A DNA stretch of 64,000 nucleotides, from NCBI GenBank assembly GCA_964595205.1, contig CAZQOQ010000002.1:62001-126000 (forward strand), in the 5' to 3' direction. Under the pieces are notes generated by a model. It saw only the letters and a list, made by a program, of their open reading frames with translations. It had not been told where the DNA came from and did no database searches. Below are positions 51,764-61,025 of this stretch, piece after piece. Numbering within the stretch: the stretch's first letter is position 1; each line of letters starts with the position of its first letter. Source of the stretch: JADKIH01 sp964595205 (GTDB taxonomy: Bacteria > Bacteroidota > Bacteroidia > AKYH767-A > 2013-40CM-41-45). The translations under genes and the position numbers were made by a program.

Positions 51764-53044
51764 CTACATCATTTCAACATATCCTAATTCCTTGTGATAC
51801 GTCTCTTCCAGTTTACTGAGAGCAAAAAAAGCAATGCCAAGAGATATGATTCCAACAATCAGGCAGCTGGTGATGAGATCGAAATGCAGATCTTTCCTGA
51901 ATAGATTCAGGGCCAATGTAAGCAAAACGAGAGACCCTCTCACAAAATTTGGCACCGTCGTCGTTACCGTCGATCGTATGTTCGTTCCGAATTGCTCGGA
52001 AGCAATCGTAACGAATACTGCCCAATAGCCGGCTGCAAAACCAAGAAATGCACAGATCCAGTAAAACATTGCCGGGTCTGTAAATGGAATATACAAATAC
52101 AAGGGAACGGCGATTACGGTAACGGAAAGATAAAAAAAGATGATCCGGATCCTGCTTTTGAAAATCTGGCTCAGGTAACCACTCATGAAATCGCCAAATG
52201 AAGTGCCTATGTAAAAAAACATTACCGCATTTCCAGTCACGATGTTGTTAATTCCCTTGATAGCACTTATGTCTTTGGCAAGTGCTATGAGTACTCCAAT
52301 CATATACCAGATCGGGATGCCGATGGCAATACAGCAAAGGTACTTTACCATGAGTTTTTTAGAAGAAAACAACCTGAAGAAATTGCCCCTGGAAATTTTT
52401 TCTGTTTCAATGGATGAATACATATGACTTTCATACACGCCGATTCTGAGAAGGAGAAGTAAAATTCCAAGTACGCCGCCGATCACATAAGCAACCTGCC
52501 AGCCGACTAACTTCCAGCCGGTAAGTTCAAGCATGGTAGCGGATAATGTATCTCCATTCAGAGCAACCAGGTTGGCAGCAACAGCGCCGAGTACACCAAA
52601 TGAAACAACGATCATGGTTCCATAACCCCGATGCTTTTGAGTCATCGTTTCGCTCACGAGCGTTATGCCTGCTCCGAGTTCGCCGGCCAGGCCGATTCCT
52701 GCTACTAACCTGAGGATTGCATATGTATTTAGATCCGTAACAAATGCGTTTGCAAAATTTGCCAGTGAATAAAGAACAATGGAACCGAACAGGACTGACA
52801 ACCTCCCTTTCCGGTCGCCGAGGATTCCCCAGACGATGCCGCCGATGAGCATGCCAATCATCTGCCAGTTCATGAGATTCAATCCTGCATCAGTCAATTC
52901 CTGCCCTGAAAGTCCAAGTGATTCCAGGCTTGGATTTTTAATTACCTGAAAAAGAATGAGATCATAGATGTCCACAAAATATCCGAGTGCAGCAACGATA
53001 ACGATTATATTAAATGGAGATGTGTGGGCTTGCTTATGTTTCAT
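51764..53044 (-). CDS. Major facilitator superfamily transporter
   Basis: 426 residues with about twelve hydrophobic segments and the MFS loop motif GILGDRKGRL between helices 2 and 3 (about 73-82). A second conserved segment, GLAGELGAGITLVSE, is near helix 4-5. It resembles the metabolite:proton symporter (sugar porter-like) group, but the substrate cannot be given. It is followed at once by the CoA-binding protein gene. Confidence 0.88.
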   Translation of the reverse strand: MKHKQAHTSPFNIIVIVAALGYFVDIYDLILFQVIKNPSLESLGLSGQELTDAGLNLMNWQMIGMLIGGIVWGILGDRKGRLSVLFGSIVLYSLANFANAFVTDLNTYAILRLVAGIGLAGELGAGITLVSETMTQKHRGYGTMIVVSFGVLGAVAANLVALNGDTLSATMLELTGWKLVGWQVAYVIGGVLGILLLLLRIGVYESHMYSSIETEKISRGNFFRLFSSKKLMVKYLCCIAIGIPIWYMIGVLIALAKDISAIKGINNIVTGNAVMFFYIGTSFGDFMSGYLSQIFKSRIRIIFFYLSVTVIAVPLYLYIPFTDPAMFYWICAFLGFAAGYWAVFVTIASEQFGTNIRSTVTTTVPNFVRGSLVLLTLALNLFRKDLHFDLITSCLIVGIISLGIAFFALSKLEETYHKELGYVEMM

Positions 53045-53127
53045 AAAGCCTCAAATATAAAATTGAATTTCAATAATTCTCAATCGAAAAATAATGTTTA
53101 TACAACTCTATTATCTGATTATTTCCC

Positions 53128-53156
53128 TTGTTAGAATAAAAAATAGTTTACTTTTG
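53128..53156 (+). promoter_or_regulatory. Probable promoter of tRNA-Ser
   Basis: TTG at 53128-53130 and TACTTTTG at 53149-53156 fit the -33/-7 boxes with 18 nt spacing. The tRNA starts 5 nt later. Confidence 0.6.
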
Positions 53157-53160
53157 CGGC

Positions 53161-53245
53161 GGAGAGATGGCAGAGCGGTCGATTGCGGCGGTCTTGAAAA
53201 CCGTTGAGGGTCAAACCTCCGGGGGTTCGAATCCCTCTCTCTCCG
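53161..53245 (+). tRNA. tRNA-Ser (UGA)
   Basis: 85 nt, class II with a long variable arm. Acceptor GGAGAGA pairs with TCTCTCC. The anticodon stem CGGT/ACCG encloses CTTGAAA with anticodon TGA, and the T-arm is GGGGTTCGAATCCC-like. Discriminator G; CCA not encoded. Confidence 0.95.
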
Positions 53246-53580
53246 CTCACATAAACGCTGAAATTATTTTAGGCAGTTCCGATCAAACGTTTTGTTTGCC
53301 TGGTCTGCCTGATTTGTTTCAGCGTTTTGTTTTTGCTTTTTACTTCTGTAGAAACAAGAGAAAATTCCTCATCTAAAAATGACTCTTATTTTTACGGTTT
53401 TTTAGCTTTTCATCGTTCAGTGATTTGTATGTTTGCTTTATTTAAGGCAGGTTTTTCGATTCCGTTGCCCCTTTTCGAAAGTAATATCAGTTTTTACCAT
53501 GATTCCCATCATAAACTTTTTATGACCATCGGTTGATATTTGTTCAATTAAAACAGCCCTTATACATAAGAAATAAATTT
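53246..53580. other. Gene-free stretch between tRNA-Ser and hemA
   Basis: Holds a terminator-like inverted repeat close to the tRNA; the rest has no supported gene and must contain the hemA promoter, which I cannot place. Confidence 0.5.
53253..53335 (+). terminator. Terminator-like hairpin after tRNA-Ser
   Basis: AAACGCTGAAA (53253-53263) and TTTCAGCGTTT (53317-53327) are perfect inverted repeats, with AGGCAG and CTGCCT nested inside. TGTTTTTG follows. The loop is long, so the structure is less certain than the simple terminators elsewhere. Confidence 0.5.
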
Positions 53581-54777
53581 ATGGAAAGCACCTTTGTAAT
53601 AGGAGTTTCTTTTAAAAATGCAGATGTCAGCACCAGGAGTGCATTTTCAATCTCCGTCGAAAAGCAAAAAGAATGTTACGATTTGGCTAAATATTATCAG
53701 TATAAAGACTTCGTCGTCTTAAGCACTTGTAACAGGACAGAAATTTATGGCGTCGGACCCGTTGAACATGCAGAAAAAATATTTACAACAGTTAGTAATC
53801 AGCCAAAGAACCTTCTCGATAATTATAAATTTATCAAGACTTCTGAAGATGCGCTTTCGCATATTTTCCAGGTAGCTTCAGGTCTCGACTCACAGATATT
53901 AGGCGATTACCAGATCCTTGGCCAGTTTAAGAATGCCTGCAGGTATTCAAAAGAGAATGGCCTGCTCGGACCGGTTTTCGAAAGAATGGCAAACATCTGC
54001 ATCCAGGCCTCTAAGGAAATAAAAACAAAGACCAATCTGAGCAAGGGAACCATTTCATCATCATATGCGGCAATTGAAATCCTTAAAGAAAAAATCGGTG
54101 AACAACCCGCAAAATGTCTTTTGATCGGCACCGGGAAATTCGGAAACAACATCTCCAAAAACATCAAACACTATCTACCGTGTTTCGAACTTACAATATC
54201 AAACAGGACTTACTCAACTGCGCTGGATATTGCAAATGAAAATGGATTTGGTTTGTTACAGTATGAGAAAATCAACGACAGCCTGAAAGATTTTGATGTT
54301 ATCATCATGTGCGCCGCAGCCGATAATTACATCGTTAATCCATTAAATATAGGAAATGTAAAGGCAAAATTAATCCTCGACCTTTCCATACCGCAAACCG
54401 TTCATCCCGACTGTAAAAAGCAAAGTGAAATAGAAATTTTAGATATCGATTCAATTTCTGCAATCCTGGATAAATCGCTCGAAAACAGGAAAACCTATCT
54501 GCCAATAGCAAATGAAATCATCAATGCCCACATTGCATCCTTCATCGACTGGAATAATTTCTATAAAAACAGGAATCAGATCATTGAACTGAAAAAAATG
54601 CTGATCGATGCAAGCAAAGGATGCCCGCATTTCTCAGGAATGGAAGAAGTGAAAAAAGATGAGCTTGTGAAGAAAACAATTCAGACCTTTGTACTAAGTC
54701 TAAAACAAAATAATTGTTTGAAATTTGAACCCGAGAAAATCATCGATGACTTCATTCGGTACGCGCAGGCAGGTTAG
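53581..54777 (+). CDS. hemA: Glutamyl-tRNA reductase
   Basis: 398 residues from ATG 53581. Catalytic C50 lies in VVLSTCNRTEIYG. A Rossmann NADPH region has CLLIGTGKFGNNISKNI, and the dimerisation helix is at the C terminus. It converts glutamyl-tRNA to glutamate-1-semialdehyde, the first committed step of C5 tetrapyrrole synthesis. Another heme gene, the radical SAM coproporphyrinogen dehydrogenase, follows 225 nt downstream. Confidence 0.94.
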   Translation: MESTFVIGVSFKNADVSTRSAFSISVEKQKECYDLAKYYQYKDFVVLSTCNRTEIYGVGPVEHAEKIFTTVSNQPKNLLDNYKFIKTSEDALSHIFQVASGLDSQILGDYQILGQFKNACRYSKENGLLGPVFERMANICIQASKEIKTKTNLSKGTISSSYAAIEILKEKIGEQPAKCLLIGTGKFGNNISKNIKHYLPCFELTISNRTYSTALDIANENGFGLLQYEKINDSLKDFDVIIMCAAADNYIVNPLNIGNVKAKLILDLSIPQTVHPDCKKQSEIEILDIDSISAILDKSLENRKTYLPIANEIINAHIASFIDWNNFYKNRNQIIELKKMLIDASKGCPHFSGMEEVKKDELVKKTIQTFVLSLKQNNCLKFEPEKIIDDFIRYAQAG

Positions 54778-54904
54778 GATTGTCCCCGGGATGGCAGCCT
54801 TGTTTTATAGCAGACAAAATTATTGAAAACTTATTGAATCAGCAGGGAATTGAAAGAGACCTCCTATGCTATCTAAGAAAATAAAGCAAACATGGGAAGC
54901 CTGA

Positions 54905-54997
54905 TCAGTGTTCCCTTCGGTGCACAAAGTTTTCAATTTCGAAACGCTGACAGACGATGATATTGCACGGACGTTTGATGCATTGAAAAGGTTATAA
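54905..54997 (+). pseudogene. Possible gene remnant between hemA and hemN
   Basis: After an in-frame TGA (54902-54904), about 30 codons read SVFPSVHKVFNFETL then TDDDIARTFDALKRL before TAA. It looks like the natural C-terminal end of a protein, yet no start or upstream body exists in this frame. I do not recognise the family; it may also be chance. Confidence 0.25.
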
Positions 54998-55002
54998 TCA
55001 TC

Positions 55003-56367
55003 ATGGAACAGGATATTTTACGATTGCTCAATAAATATGATCTACCGCTTCCGAGATACACCAGCTATCCGACGGTTCCATATTGGGAAAAAGAGACCGT
55101 TACCGCAGATCGATGGAAACATGCAGTCATTGAAACTTTCAAAAGAGAAAAAGGTGAGTTAAGCATTTATATTCATTTACCATTCTGTGAAAACCTTTGC
55201 ACCTTCTGTGCATGCAACAAAAGAATCACCACCAATCACCGCGTAGAGGAACCCTACCTGGAGGCTGTCCTGAAAGAATGGGAAATGTACCGGTCTATTC
55301 TGCCGTCAGAACCTGTCATCCGCGAAATACATCTCGGCGGTGGTACACCGACTTTTTTCAGTCCGGATAACCTGGTTACACTCATCCGGGGAATAACCGG
55401 AAATGCAAAAATTTCCCCTGATCATGAGTTCAGTGTAGAGGTTCATCCAAATTTTACCAGGGAAGAACACCTCGAAAAACTTGCATCAGTTGGATTCAGG
55501 AGAATCAGCCTGGGTGTGCAGGACTTCGACCCTGCCGTTCAGTATGTGATAAATCGCATTCAGTCGTTCGAGAAGACAAAAGAAGTAGTCGATTGGGCAC
55601 GAAAGCACGGTTATAACAGTGTGAATATAGACCTGATTTACGGACTGCCTTTACAGACGCTTTCGAGTATCGATCTGACCATATCCAGAATCAAAGTATT
55701 GAAACCCGACCGAATTGCATTTTATTCTTATGCCTTCGTTCCATGGAAGAGTAAAGCACAACGCAGGTATACGAAAGCTGATCTTCCCAATGCCAACGAA
55801 AAATGGAAGATGTATCAGTCAGGAAAGACCCTGCTATCAGCTCAGGGATACAAAGCAATTGGCATGGATCACTTCGCTCTGCCAAATGATAAATTATTTG
55901 ATGCAGTCTCCAAGGGTACCATGCATCGAAATTTCATGGGATATACTACCACGCAATCGAAACTGATTATCGGTCTTGGAGCTTCGAGCATAAGCGATGC
56001 ATGGACTGCCTTCGCACAGAACGAAGAAAAAGTTGAAGAATACCAGGAAAAAATCGCCGAAGGAATTTTACCAATTGTAAACGGCCATATATTGACTGAT
56101 GAAGACATCATTATCCGTAAAAATATTCTCGACCTGATGTGCCGGGGCAAAACAACGCTCGATGAAAATATATTCGACGCAGAATTAATGGAGACCGTTA
56201 GGAAGGAGCTTATGTCTCTCGAAGAGGACGGACTACTTTTCCAGGAAGGAAACACCATTTCAGTCACCGGGAAAGGAAATCTGTTTATCCGTAATATCAG
56301 TTCAATTCTTGATGCCCGGCTCCGTCGGAAACGAAAGGAAGGAAATGTATTCAGTAAATCTATCTGA
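55003..56367 (+). CDS. hemN: Oxygen-independent coproporphyrinogen III oxidase (radical SAM)
   Basis: 454 residues. The radical-SAM cluster is C62, C66 and C69, with the HemN-type extra C71 (FCENLCTFCACNKR). It also has the N-terminal RYTSYPTVPYW segment typical of true HemN, the GGGTP motif (HLGGGTPTFF) and a C-terminal HemN domain. It oxidatively decarboxylates coproporphyrinogen III without oxygen. Its place downstream of hemA supports a role in heme synthesis. ATG at 55003. Confidence 0.94.
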   Translation: MEQDILRLLNKYDLPLPRYTSYPTVPYWEKETVTADRWKHAVIETFKREKGELSIYIHLPFCENLCTFCACNKRITTNHRVEEPYLEAVLKEWEMYRSILPSEPVIREIHLGGGTPTFFSPDNLVTLIRGITGNAKISPDHEFSVEVHPNFTREEHLEKLASVGFRRISLGVQDFDPAVQYVINRIQSFEKTKEVVDWARKHGYNSVNIDLIYGLPLQTLSSIDLTISRIKVLKPDRIAFYSYAFVPWKSKAQRRYTKADLPNANEKWKMYQSGKTLLSAQGYKAIGMDHFALPNDKLFDAVSKGTMHRNFMGYTTTQSKLIIGLGASSISDAWTAFAQNEEKVEEYQEKIAEGILPIVNGHILTDEDIIIRKNILDLMCRGKTTLDENIFDAELMETVRKELMSLEEDGLLFQEGNTISVTGKGNLFIRNISSILDARLRRKRKEGNVFSKSI

Positions 56368-56500
56368 TATGCCTGTGAGGTTAAAAGCAGCGTAATTCAC
56401 AAAACCTCTCTGTCGAAGGAACAATCGGCCCGGACAGGTATTATGGTTCAGGATATTTCCCTGTTGTATTGATGGGAAAAGGAAAAAACATTAACAGAAA

Positions 56501-56962
56501 TTATTTTCTGCTTTTAGTTTCAGGAGAAAAAAATTCCTGCCTGATGATCTTTCCTGACTTATTAAAATTAAACCAGCCTCCTGCCTTCTCAACATCGTAA
56601 TGTGTCAACACAGTATCCTTTAGACCAAATGGCGGCGCCTGGCTTTGCAGCATGACTTTATGATTTTCCAGGAGATTCATCCTATAGGCTCCAAGTTCAA
56701 TGTATTTGTAGCCTTTTGCATACTTGGAATAGAACAGGATTGAATCACCACTATTCCTGTATTCGACAAAATTTTCCTTATCCAGTTTTACCTTATAGAC
56801 TCCTTCCTGGAATGATTCTTTATGTATCACTCTTATCAATGTAAGTGATCCGTGGTCTTCATGAACAACGACAGGATACGAGCCTGCATTCGACTGGCCT
56901 GAAGAAATTATTGTTGTTAAGCAAAACAGAAGGAAGAATCCAACTCGTATTGATACTATCAT
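56501..56962 (-). CDS. Secreted hypothetical protein (153 aa)
   Basis: 153 residues. A signal peptide (about 1-24, ending ISSGQS) is followed by a beta-rich domain of about 125 residues without cysteines in the mature part. No family recognised. It probably resides in the periplasm or is secreted. It lies between hemN and the glycosyltransferase gene with no clear operon link. Confidence 0.65.
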   Translation of the reverse strand: MIVSIRVGFFLLFCLTTIISSGQSNAGSYPVVVHEDHGSLTLIRVIHKESFQEGVYKVKLDKENFVEYRNSGDSILFYSKYAKGYKYIELGAYRMNLLENHKVMLQSQAPPFGLKDTVLTHYDVEKAGGWFNFNKSGKIIRQEFFSPETKSRK

Positions 56963-57022
56963 CTTGATTTATTTATCCGGGAATATGAGCAGTTAAAGGT
57001 AATAATTATGAGTGAAACAGTT

Positions 57023-58204
57023 TCATGTCCGTTTAGTCGGTGTCCAGACTCCTGAATTGATTCCCCCTGCGAAACGGAAAAAACCCTTAAGCAATGCCAG
57101 GTTCATGAATGTAAAATACGAGACGAAGCGAAGCAGCCGGAAATGCATACCCATCTTTGATACAATCCAGTCGAACACAGGTGTGCAGATTAGAAAGATT
57201 TCGCCGCACAGCAGATATAGATATAAATCATCGTTCAGGGAAAGCGGCAAGAGCGCAAAAAGTGAAACCAGGATCAGAAAGGGCGTCATCCATCGCAGAA
57301 ACTTGTGACTGATAAAACAAAATCCTGCAGGATTGAAAGGCTTAAGTAAAAAACTTTTGAATGTCCTGAGGTTTTGAAAATTACCTGCGGAGATCCGTGA
57401 CTTTCTCCTGTACTCCTGTTTTATATCATTGGATACATCTTCGTAACATATCGCCTCGAGGTCGTTTATGCACTTGTACCCTTTCCCGATTACCTTCATG
57501 GAAAGATAAAAATCATCGACAAGGAAATCGGGCGGTACATTTACAAACAATTCCTTGCGCATTGCATAACATCCGCCGAACGGGCCCATCATACATCCCC
57601 ATAATAGCCCCTCATGATATTTTATGAGATTCTCCCTTTCTATATAACTCTTTTCCTGTAAGGAAATACCGTCCTTTTTTATTCCAACATTTAAAATATT
57701 TGATCCGACAAGTCCCGTTTTCAAATCGCTGAAATGACGGGTGATAAAACCCAACATCTGTCTTTCAAAAAAAACATTCGCATCGGTCAGCACAAGGATG
57801 GAATGTGAAGCATGCGATACCAGGTCGTTTATGACCGATGGTTTTCCTCTCCGGTTGCGATATTCAATAAATTTAATGAAAGCATGTTGGCGAACATATG
57901 AGTTGACGATATCTGCTGTATTGTCATCAGACGCATCGGAGCCGATGATTACTTCCAGCTTTTCCTTTGGATAATCGGAATTGATTATGCTCTCAATTTT
58001 CTCCCTGATCACCTTCTCTTCATTGTATACTGAAATGATAATTGAGAGGTCAGGAAAATCCCTGTTTCCGCCATACAGTGTTTCCGGTTTCCTTTTCCGG
58101 GCAGCCAACATACTAAGTACAGCCGGAAATATCACGTAAGTGTAAAAAATCAGGAATACGGAAGCGAAAAAAAGTATCTTAAGAGCCCAAATAATTGCCG
58201 TCAT
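57023..58204 (-). CDS. Membrane glycosyltransferase, family 2
   Basis: About 393 residues from ATG 58204; ATG 58240 is also possible, and a TTG at 58273 less so. An N-terminal membrane helix leads into a GT-A domain with IIISVYNEEKVIREKIESII, DASDDNTADIV and LVLTDANVFFE, then a YRRKSRISAGNFQ motif like the QxxRW of processive enzymes, and two or three C-terminal membrane helices. This is the layout of polysaccharide synthases of the cellulose/hyaluronan type. The product is unknown. Another GT2 gene and a GWxTD gene lie nearby on the opposite strand. Confidence 0.88.
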   Translation of the reverse strand: MTAIIWALKILFFASVFLIFYTYVIFPAVLSMLAARKRKPETLYGGNRDFPDLSIIISVYNEEKVIREKIESIINSDYPKEKLEVIIGSDASDDNTADIVNSYVRQHAFIKFIEYRNRRGKPSVINDLVSHASHSILVLTDANVFFERQMLGFITRHFSDLKTGLVGSNILNVGIKKDGISLQEKSYIERENLIKYHEGLLWGCMMGPFGGCYAMRKELFVNVPPDFLVDDFYLSMKVIGKGYKCINDLEAICYEDVSNDIKQEYRRKSRISAGNFQNLRTFKSFLLKPFNPAGFCFISHKFLRWMTPFLILVSLFALLPLSLNDDLYLYLLCGEIFLICTPVFDWIVSKMGMHFRLLRFVSYFTFMNLALLKGFFRFAGGINSGVWTPTKRT

Positions 58205-58339
58205 TTGATTTTTCAAAAATAGCGAATAAATCCCAGTCATTTCATCACTTATCGGACCTTTGTTAAAAAACAAAACAAAGGACTACAGATAACAATACTC
58301 TTCACTTTTTTAGTAACTTTACTCGTCATCCATACTCAA

Positions 58340-59770
58340 ATGAAAAAACTGATAACATTCATCATCACGGTTTTTTGCTTCAACTCAGTATTTGCGAAAA
58401 ACATGACTGCTTTTTTCTCATACAGCACATTCGATGTTCCGGATCAGTCACCATACATTGAAATGTATTTAAAAGTTGTCGGAAACACTGTAAACTTTGT
58501 TCCTGTAAGGGAAAAAATCCTCAACGGCCAGATTGAAGTGCAATGGATAATAAAGTCAGGGGAAAAAATCGTTCACTACGACAAGTACAACCTGATCAGT
58601 CCTGAAATTGTTTCTGATGATTCAATTATTCCTGATTTTATCGATCAGCAAAGGCTTAACCTTGCCGGAGGAGAATACGACATCGAACTTTCCATCCGGG
58701 ACAAAAACTCTGAAGCGAAAGTGACAACACTAAAGCAGAAAATAAATATTGGTTTCCCAAACGATACGATTAGCATTTCCGATATCGAATTTATTGAGTC
58801 ATATAATAAATCGAACTCCACCGGAAAGTTTTCCAAGAGCGGATATGAGATATTTCCTTTCATCAATGCCTTTTTTCCAAAGGAAATCAGCGACATTAAA
58901 TTTTATTCGGAAATATATCGCTCCGACAAATCGCCGGCCGATGGCTACCTGGTCAGGTATTATCTCTCAAATAAAGAAACAAATAAAATCGTGGACAATT
59001 ACATGGTAAGTCTGAAACAAAATCCTAAACCCATCAATGTAGTCATGGGCGAATTCGCTATTTCAGATCTTCCTTCCGGCAACTATTTTTTGAATATAGA
59101 AGTTAGAAACCGCCGCAATGAACTGATTGCCTTTAACCAGGCTTTTTTTCAACGCAGCAACGAGAGAAGCAAGCCCCTGGTAACAGCTGATATTTCTGCC
59201 ATCGATATTTCCAACACATTCGTAACGGCCTATATTAATCCGGACAGCCTCGTCGATTTCATTGCCTGCCTTTATCCGATTTCAACAATCCTGGAAACAG
59301 AAATTGCCCGGAACCAAATGAACGAAAGGGATGTGAGATCGATGCAACAATACATTTATTATTTCTGGTCGAAGAGAAATCCGGAAGATCCTGAAAAGGC
59401 ATGGCTGGATTATAAAGCTGAAGTGGCAAAGGTGAATTATTCATTTACCTCAAGGATCTCAAAGGGATATGATACTGACCGTGGACGGGTGTATCTGCAA
59501 TATGGTCCGCCAAACATCATTACAGAAGACAAAGATTCGCCTGGAACTTATCCTTATGAGATCTGGCATTATTATAAATTGAAAAACCAGACAAACAGGA
59601 GATTTGTATTCGTTACCAGCGAACGCTCGGCAAACAATTACAAATTGGTGCATTCAGATGCCATTGGCGAAATCTACAATCAATCGTGGGACGCCGAATT
59701 GCACAAAACACAACAACCAAACAACAACTTTGGTGATAGCTTTATGGATAGTTATCAAATTCCCAAATAA
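58340..59770 (+). CDS. GWxTD domain-containing protein
   Basis: 476 residues. A signal peptide (1-19, ending VFA) is followed by beta-sandwich-like regions (about 25-290). A C-terminal GWxTD-type domain (about 330-470) contains SKGYDTDRGRVYLQYGPPN and YPYEIWHYY. The family is named for a Gly-Trp-x-Thr-Asp motif; here the aligned residues read GYDTDRGR, a variant. Function is not established; such proteins are frequent in Bacteroidota. It lies divergent from one glycosyltransferase and 108 nt before another. Confidence 0.85.
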   Translation: MKKLITFIITVFCFNSVFAKNMTAFFSYSTFDVPDQSPYIEMYLKVVGNTVNFVPVREKILNGQIEVQWIIKSGEKIVHYDKYNLISPEIVSDDSIIPDFIDQQRLNLAGGEYDIELSIRDKNSEAKVTTLKQKINIGFPNDTISISDIEFIESYNKSNSTGKFSKSGYEIFPFINAFFPKEISDIKFYSEIYRSDKSPADGYLVRYYLSNKETNKIVDNYMVSLKQNPKPINVVMGEFAISDLPSGNYFLNIEVRNRRNELIAFNQAFFQRSNERSKPLVTADISAIDISNTFVTAYINPDSLVDFIACLYPISTILETEIARNQMNERDVRSMQQYIYYFWSKRNPEDPEKAWLDYKAEVAKVNYSFTSRISKGYDTDRGRVYLQYGPPNIITEDKDSPGTYPYEIWHYYKLKNQTNRRFVFVTSERSANNYKLVHSDAIGEIYNQSWDAELHKTQQPNNNFGDSFMDSYQIPK

Positions 59771-59852
59771 TTCATAACATTCTCATCACATTTTACGTCG
59801 GGCAACAATGCCCCGGGTCGATAATTATATTAGCTTTTTCTTTCCGACTTTT

Positions 59853-59860
59853 TACCTTTG
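59853..59860 (+). promoter_or_regulatory. Possible -7 element for the GT2 gene
   Basis: TACCTTTG matches TAnnTTTG exactly, 18 nt before the ATG at 59879. A -33 box is not clear. Confidence 0.4.
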
Positions 59861-59878
59861 ACGTTTTACAATTAATTG

Positions 59879-60916
59879 ATGTCGAAACGAACTGCTGTCG
59901 TAATTCTTAACTGGAATAACCGGACTTTCTTAGAACAATTTCTTCCTGATGTCATAAAACACAGCAGCTCGCTGGCAGATATAATTATTGCCGATAATGG
60001 TTCGACAGACGATTCGCTGTCGTTTGTGGAAAAAAACTTTCCCGCGATCCGCATCATCCGTAATGAAAAGAATGAAGGATTTACAGGAGGTTACAACATC
60101 TCCCTTTCCCAAATCGACAGTGAATTTTTTGTTCTGCTGAACAGCGATGTAAAGGTCACAGAAAACTGGCTGGCACCCTTGTTAAAAGTAATGGACACAA
60201 ATCCGCTGGCAGGTGCAGTTCAGCCGAAAATTCTTTCTTTTCATTTTCCCGATACTTTTGAGTATGCAGGCGCAGGAGGCGGATTTATTGACAGGTATGG
60301 TTATCCGTTTTGCCGCGGCCGGATTTTTCTTTCACTCGAAAAAGACTCTCATCAGTACGATGATACACGGCAGGTTTTCTGGGCTTCCGGAGCCTGTATG
60401 TTTGTTCGTTCGTCAGTCTTCAAAAAACTCGGTGGCTTTGATCCGGAATTTTTTGCTCACATGGAAGAAATCGACTTATGCTGGAGAATGCAACTCTCCG
60501 GAAACGCCGTTTATTATTGCGGCGGTTCCACTGTTTTTCATGTTGGCGGAGGTTCCCTTCCGAAGGAAAATCCGAGGAAGACATATCTCAATTTCAGAAA
60601 CAATCTTCTGATGATTTACAAAAATTCTGAACCTGCCGGCGTAAATTCCGTTCTCAGAACCCGGTGGTTTCTTGATCTTCTGGCCTCTTTAAAATTTCTC
60701 TTTTCGGGCGGTGTGGCTGATTTTAAAGCAGTTTGGCAGGCACGCCGCGATTTCAACAAACTTAAAACCCGCTACCCGCAAGGTTTTTCAACAATCAACC
60801 CTTCGAAAGTATTGCCAGGATTATCGATTTACCCTAAAAGCATACTATGGGATTATTATCTTTGTGGCCGCAAAAAATACACCTTATTAAACTGGAACAC
60901 AGAGGCTAAAAAGTAA
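59879..60916 (+). CDS. Glycosyltransferase family 2 (rhamnosyltransferase-like)
   Basis: 345 residues from ATG 59879 (the preceding in-frame codon is TTG). A GT-A fold with VVILNWNNRTFLEQFLPDVI, the sugar-nucleotide segment IIADNGSTDDS, DxD-type LLNSDVKVTENW and the acceptor segment FDPEFFAHMEEIDLCWRMQ. This pattern is common among rhamnosyl- and other transferases building cell-surface glycans. No membrane helix at the N terminus. The donor and acceptor are not known. Confidence 0.9.
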   Translation: MSKRTAVVILNWNNRTFLEQFLPDVIKHSSSLADIIIADNGSTDDSLSFVEKNFPAIRIIRNEKNEGFTGGYNISLSQIDSEFFVLLNSDVKVTENWLAPLLKVMDTNPLAGAVQPKILSFHFPDTFEYAGAGGGFIDRYGYPFCRGRIFLSLEKDSHQYDDTRQVFWASGACMFVRSSVFKKLGGFDPEFFAHMEEIDLCWRMQLSGNAVYYCGGSTVFHVGGGSLPKENPRKTYLNFRNNLLMIYKNSEPAGVNSVLRTRWFLDLLASLKFLFSGGVADFKAVWQARRDFNKLKTRYPQGFSTINPSKVLPGLSIYPKSILWDYYLCGRKKYTLLNWNTEAKK

Positions 60917-61025
60917 TTACATCCTTTTGTAAGAAATCAACAGGAATTACTCCAACCTTAAATGACGATTTACTTATAATTCAGAAGAATAAATCAGGAA
61001 AGTTATTCTTCTAACGTGAGTTTTT

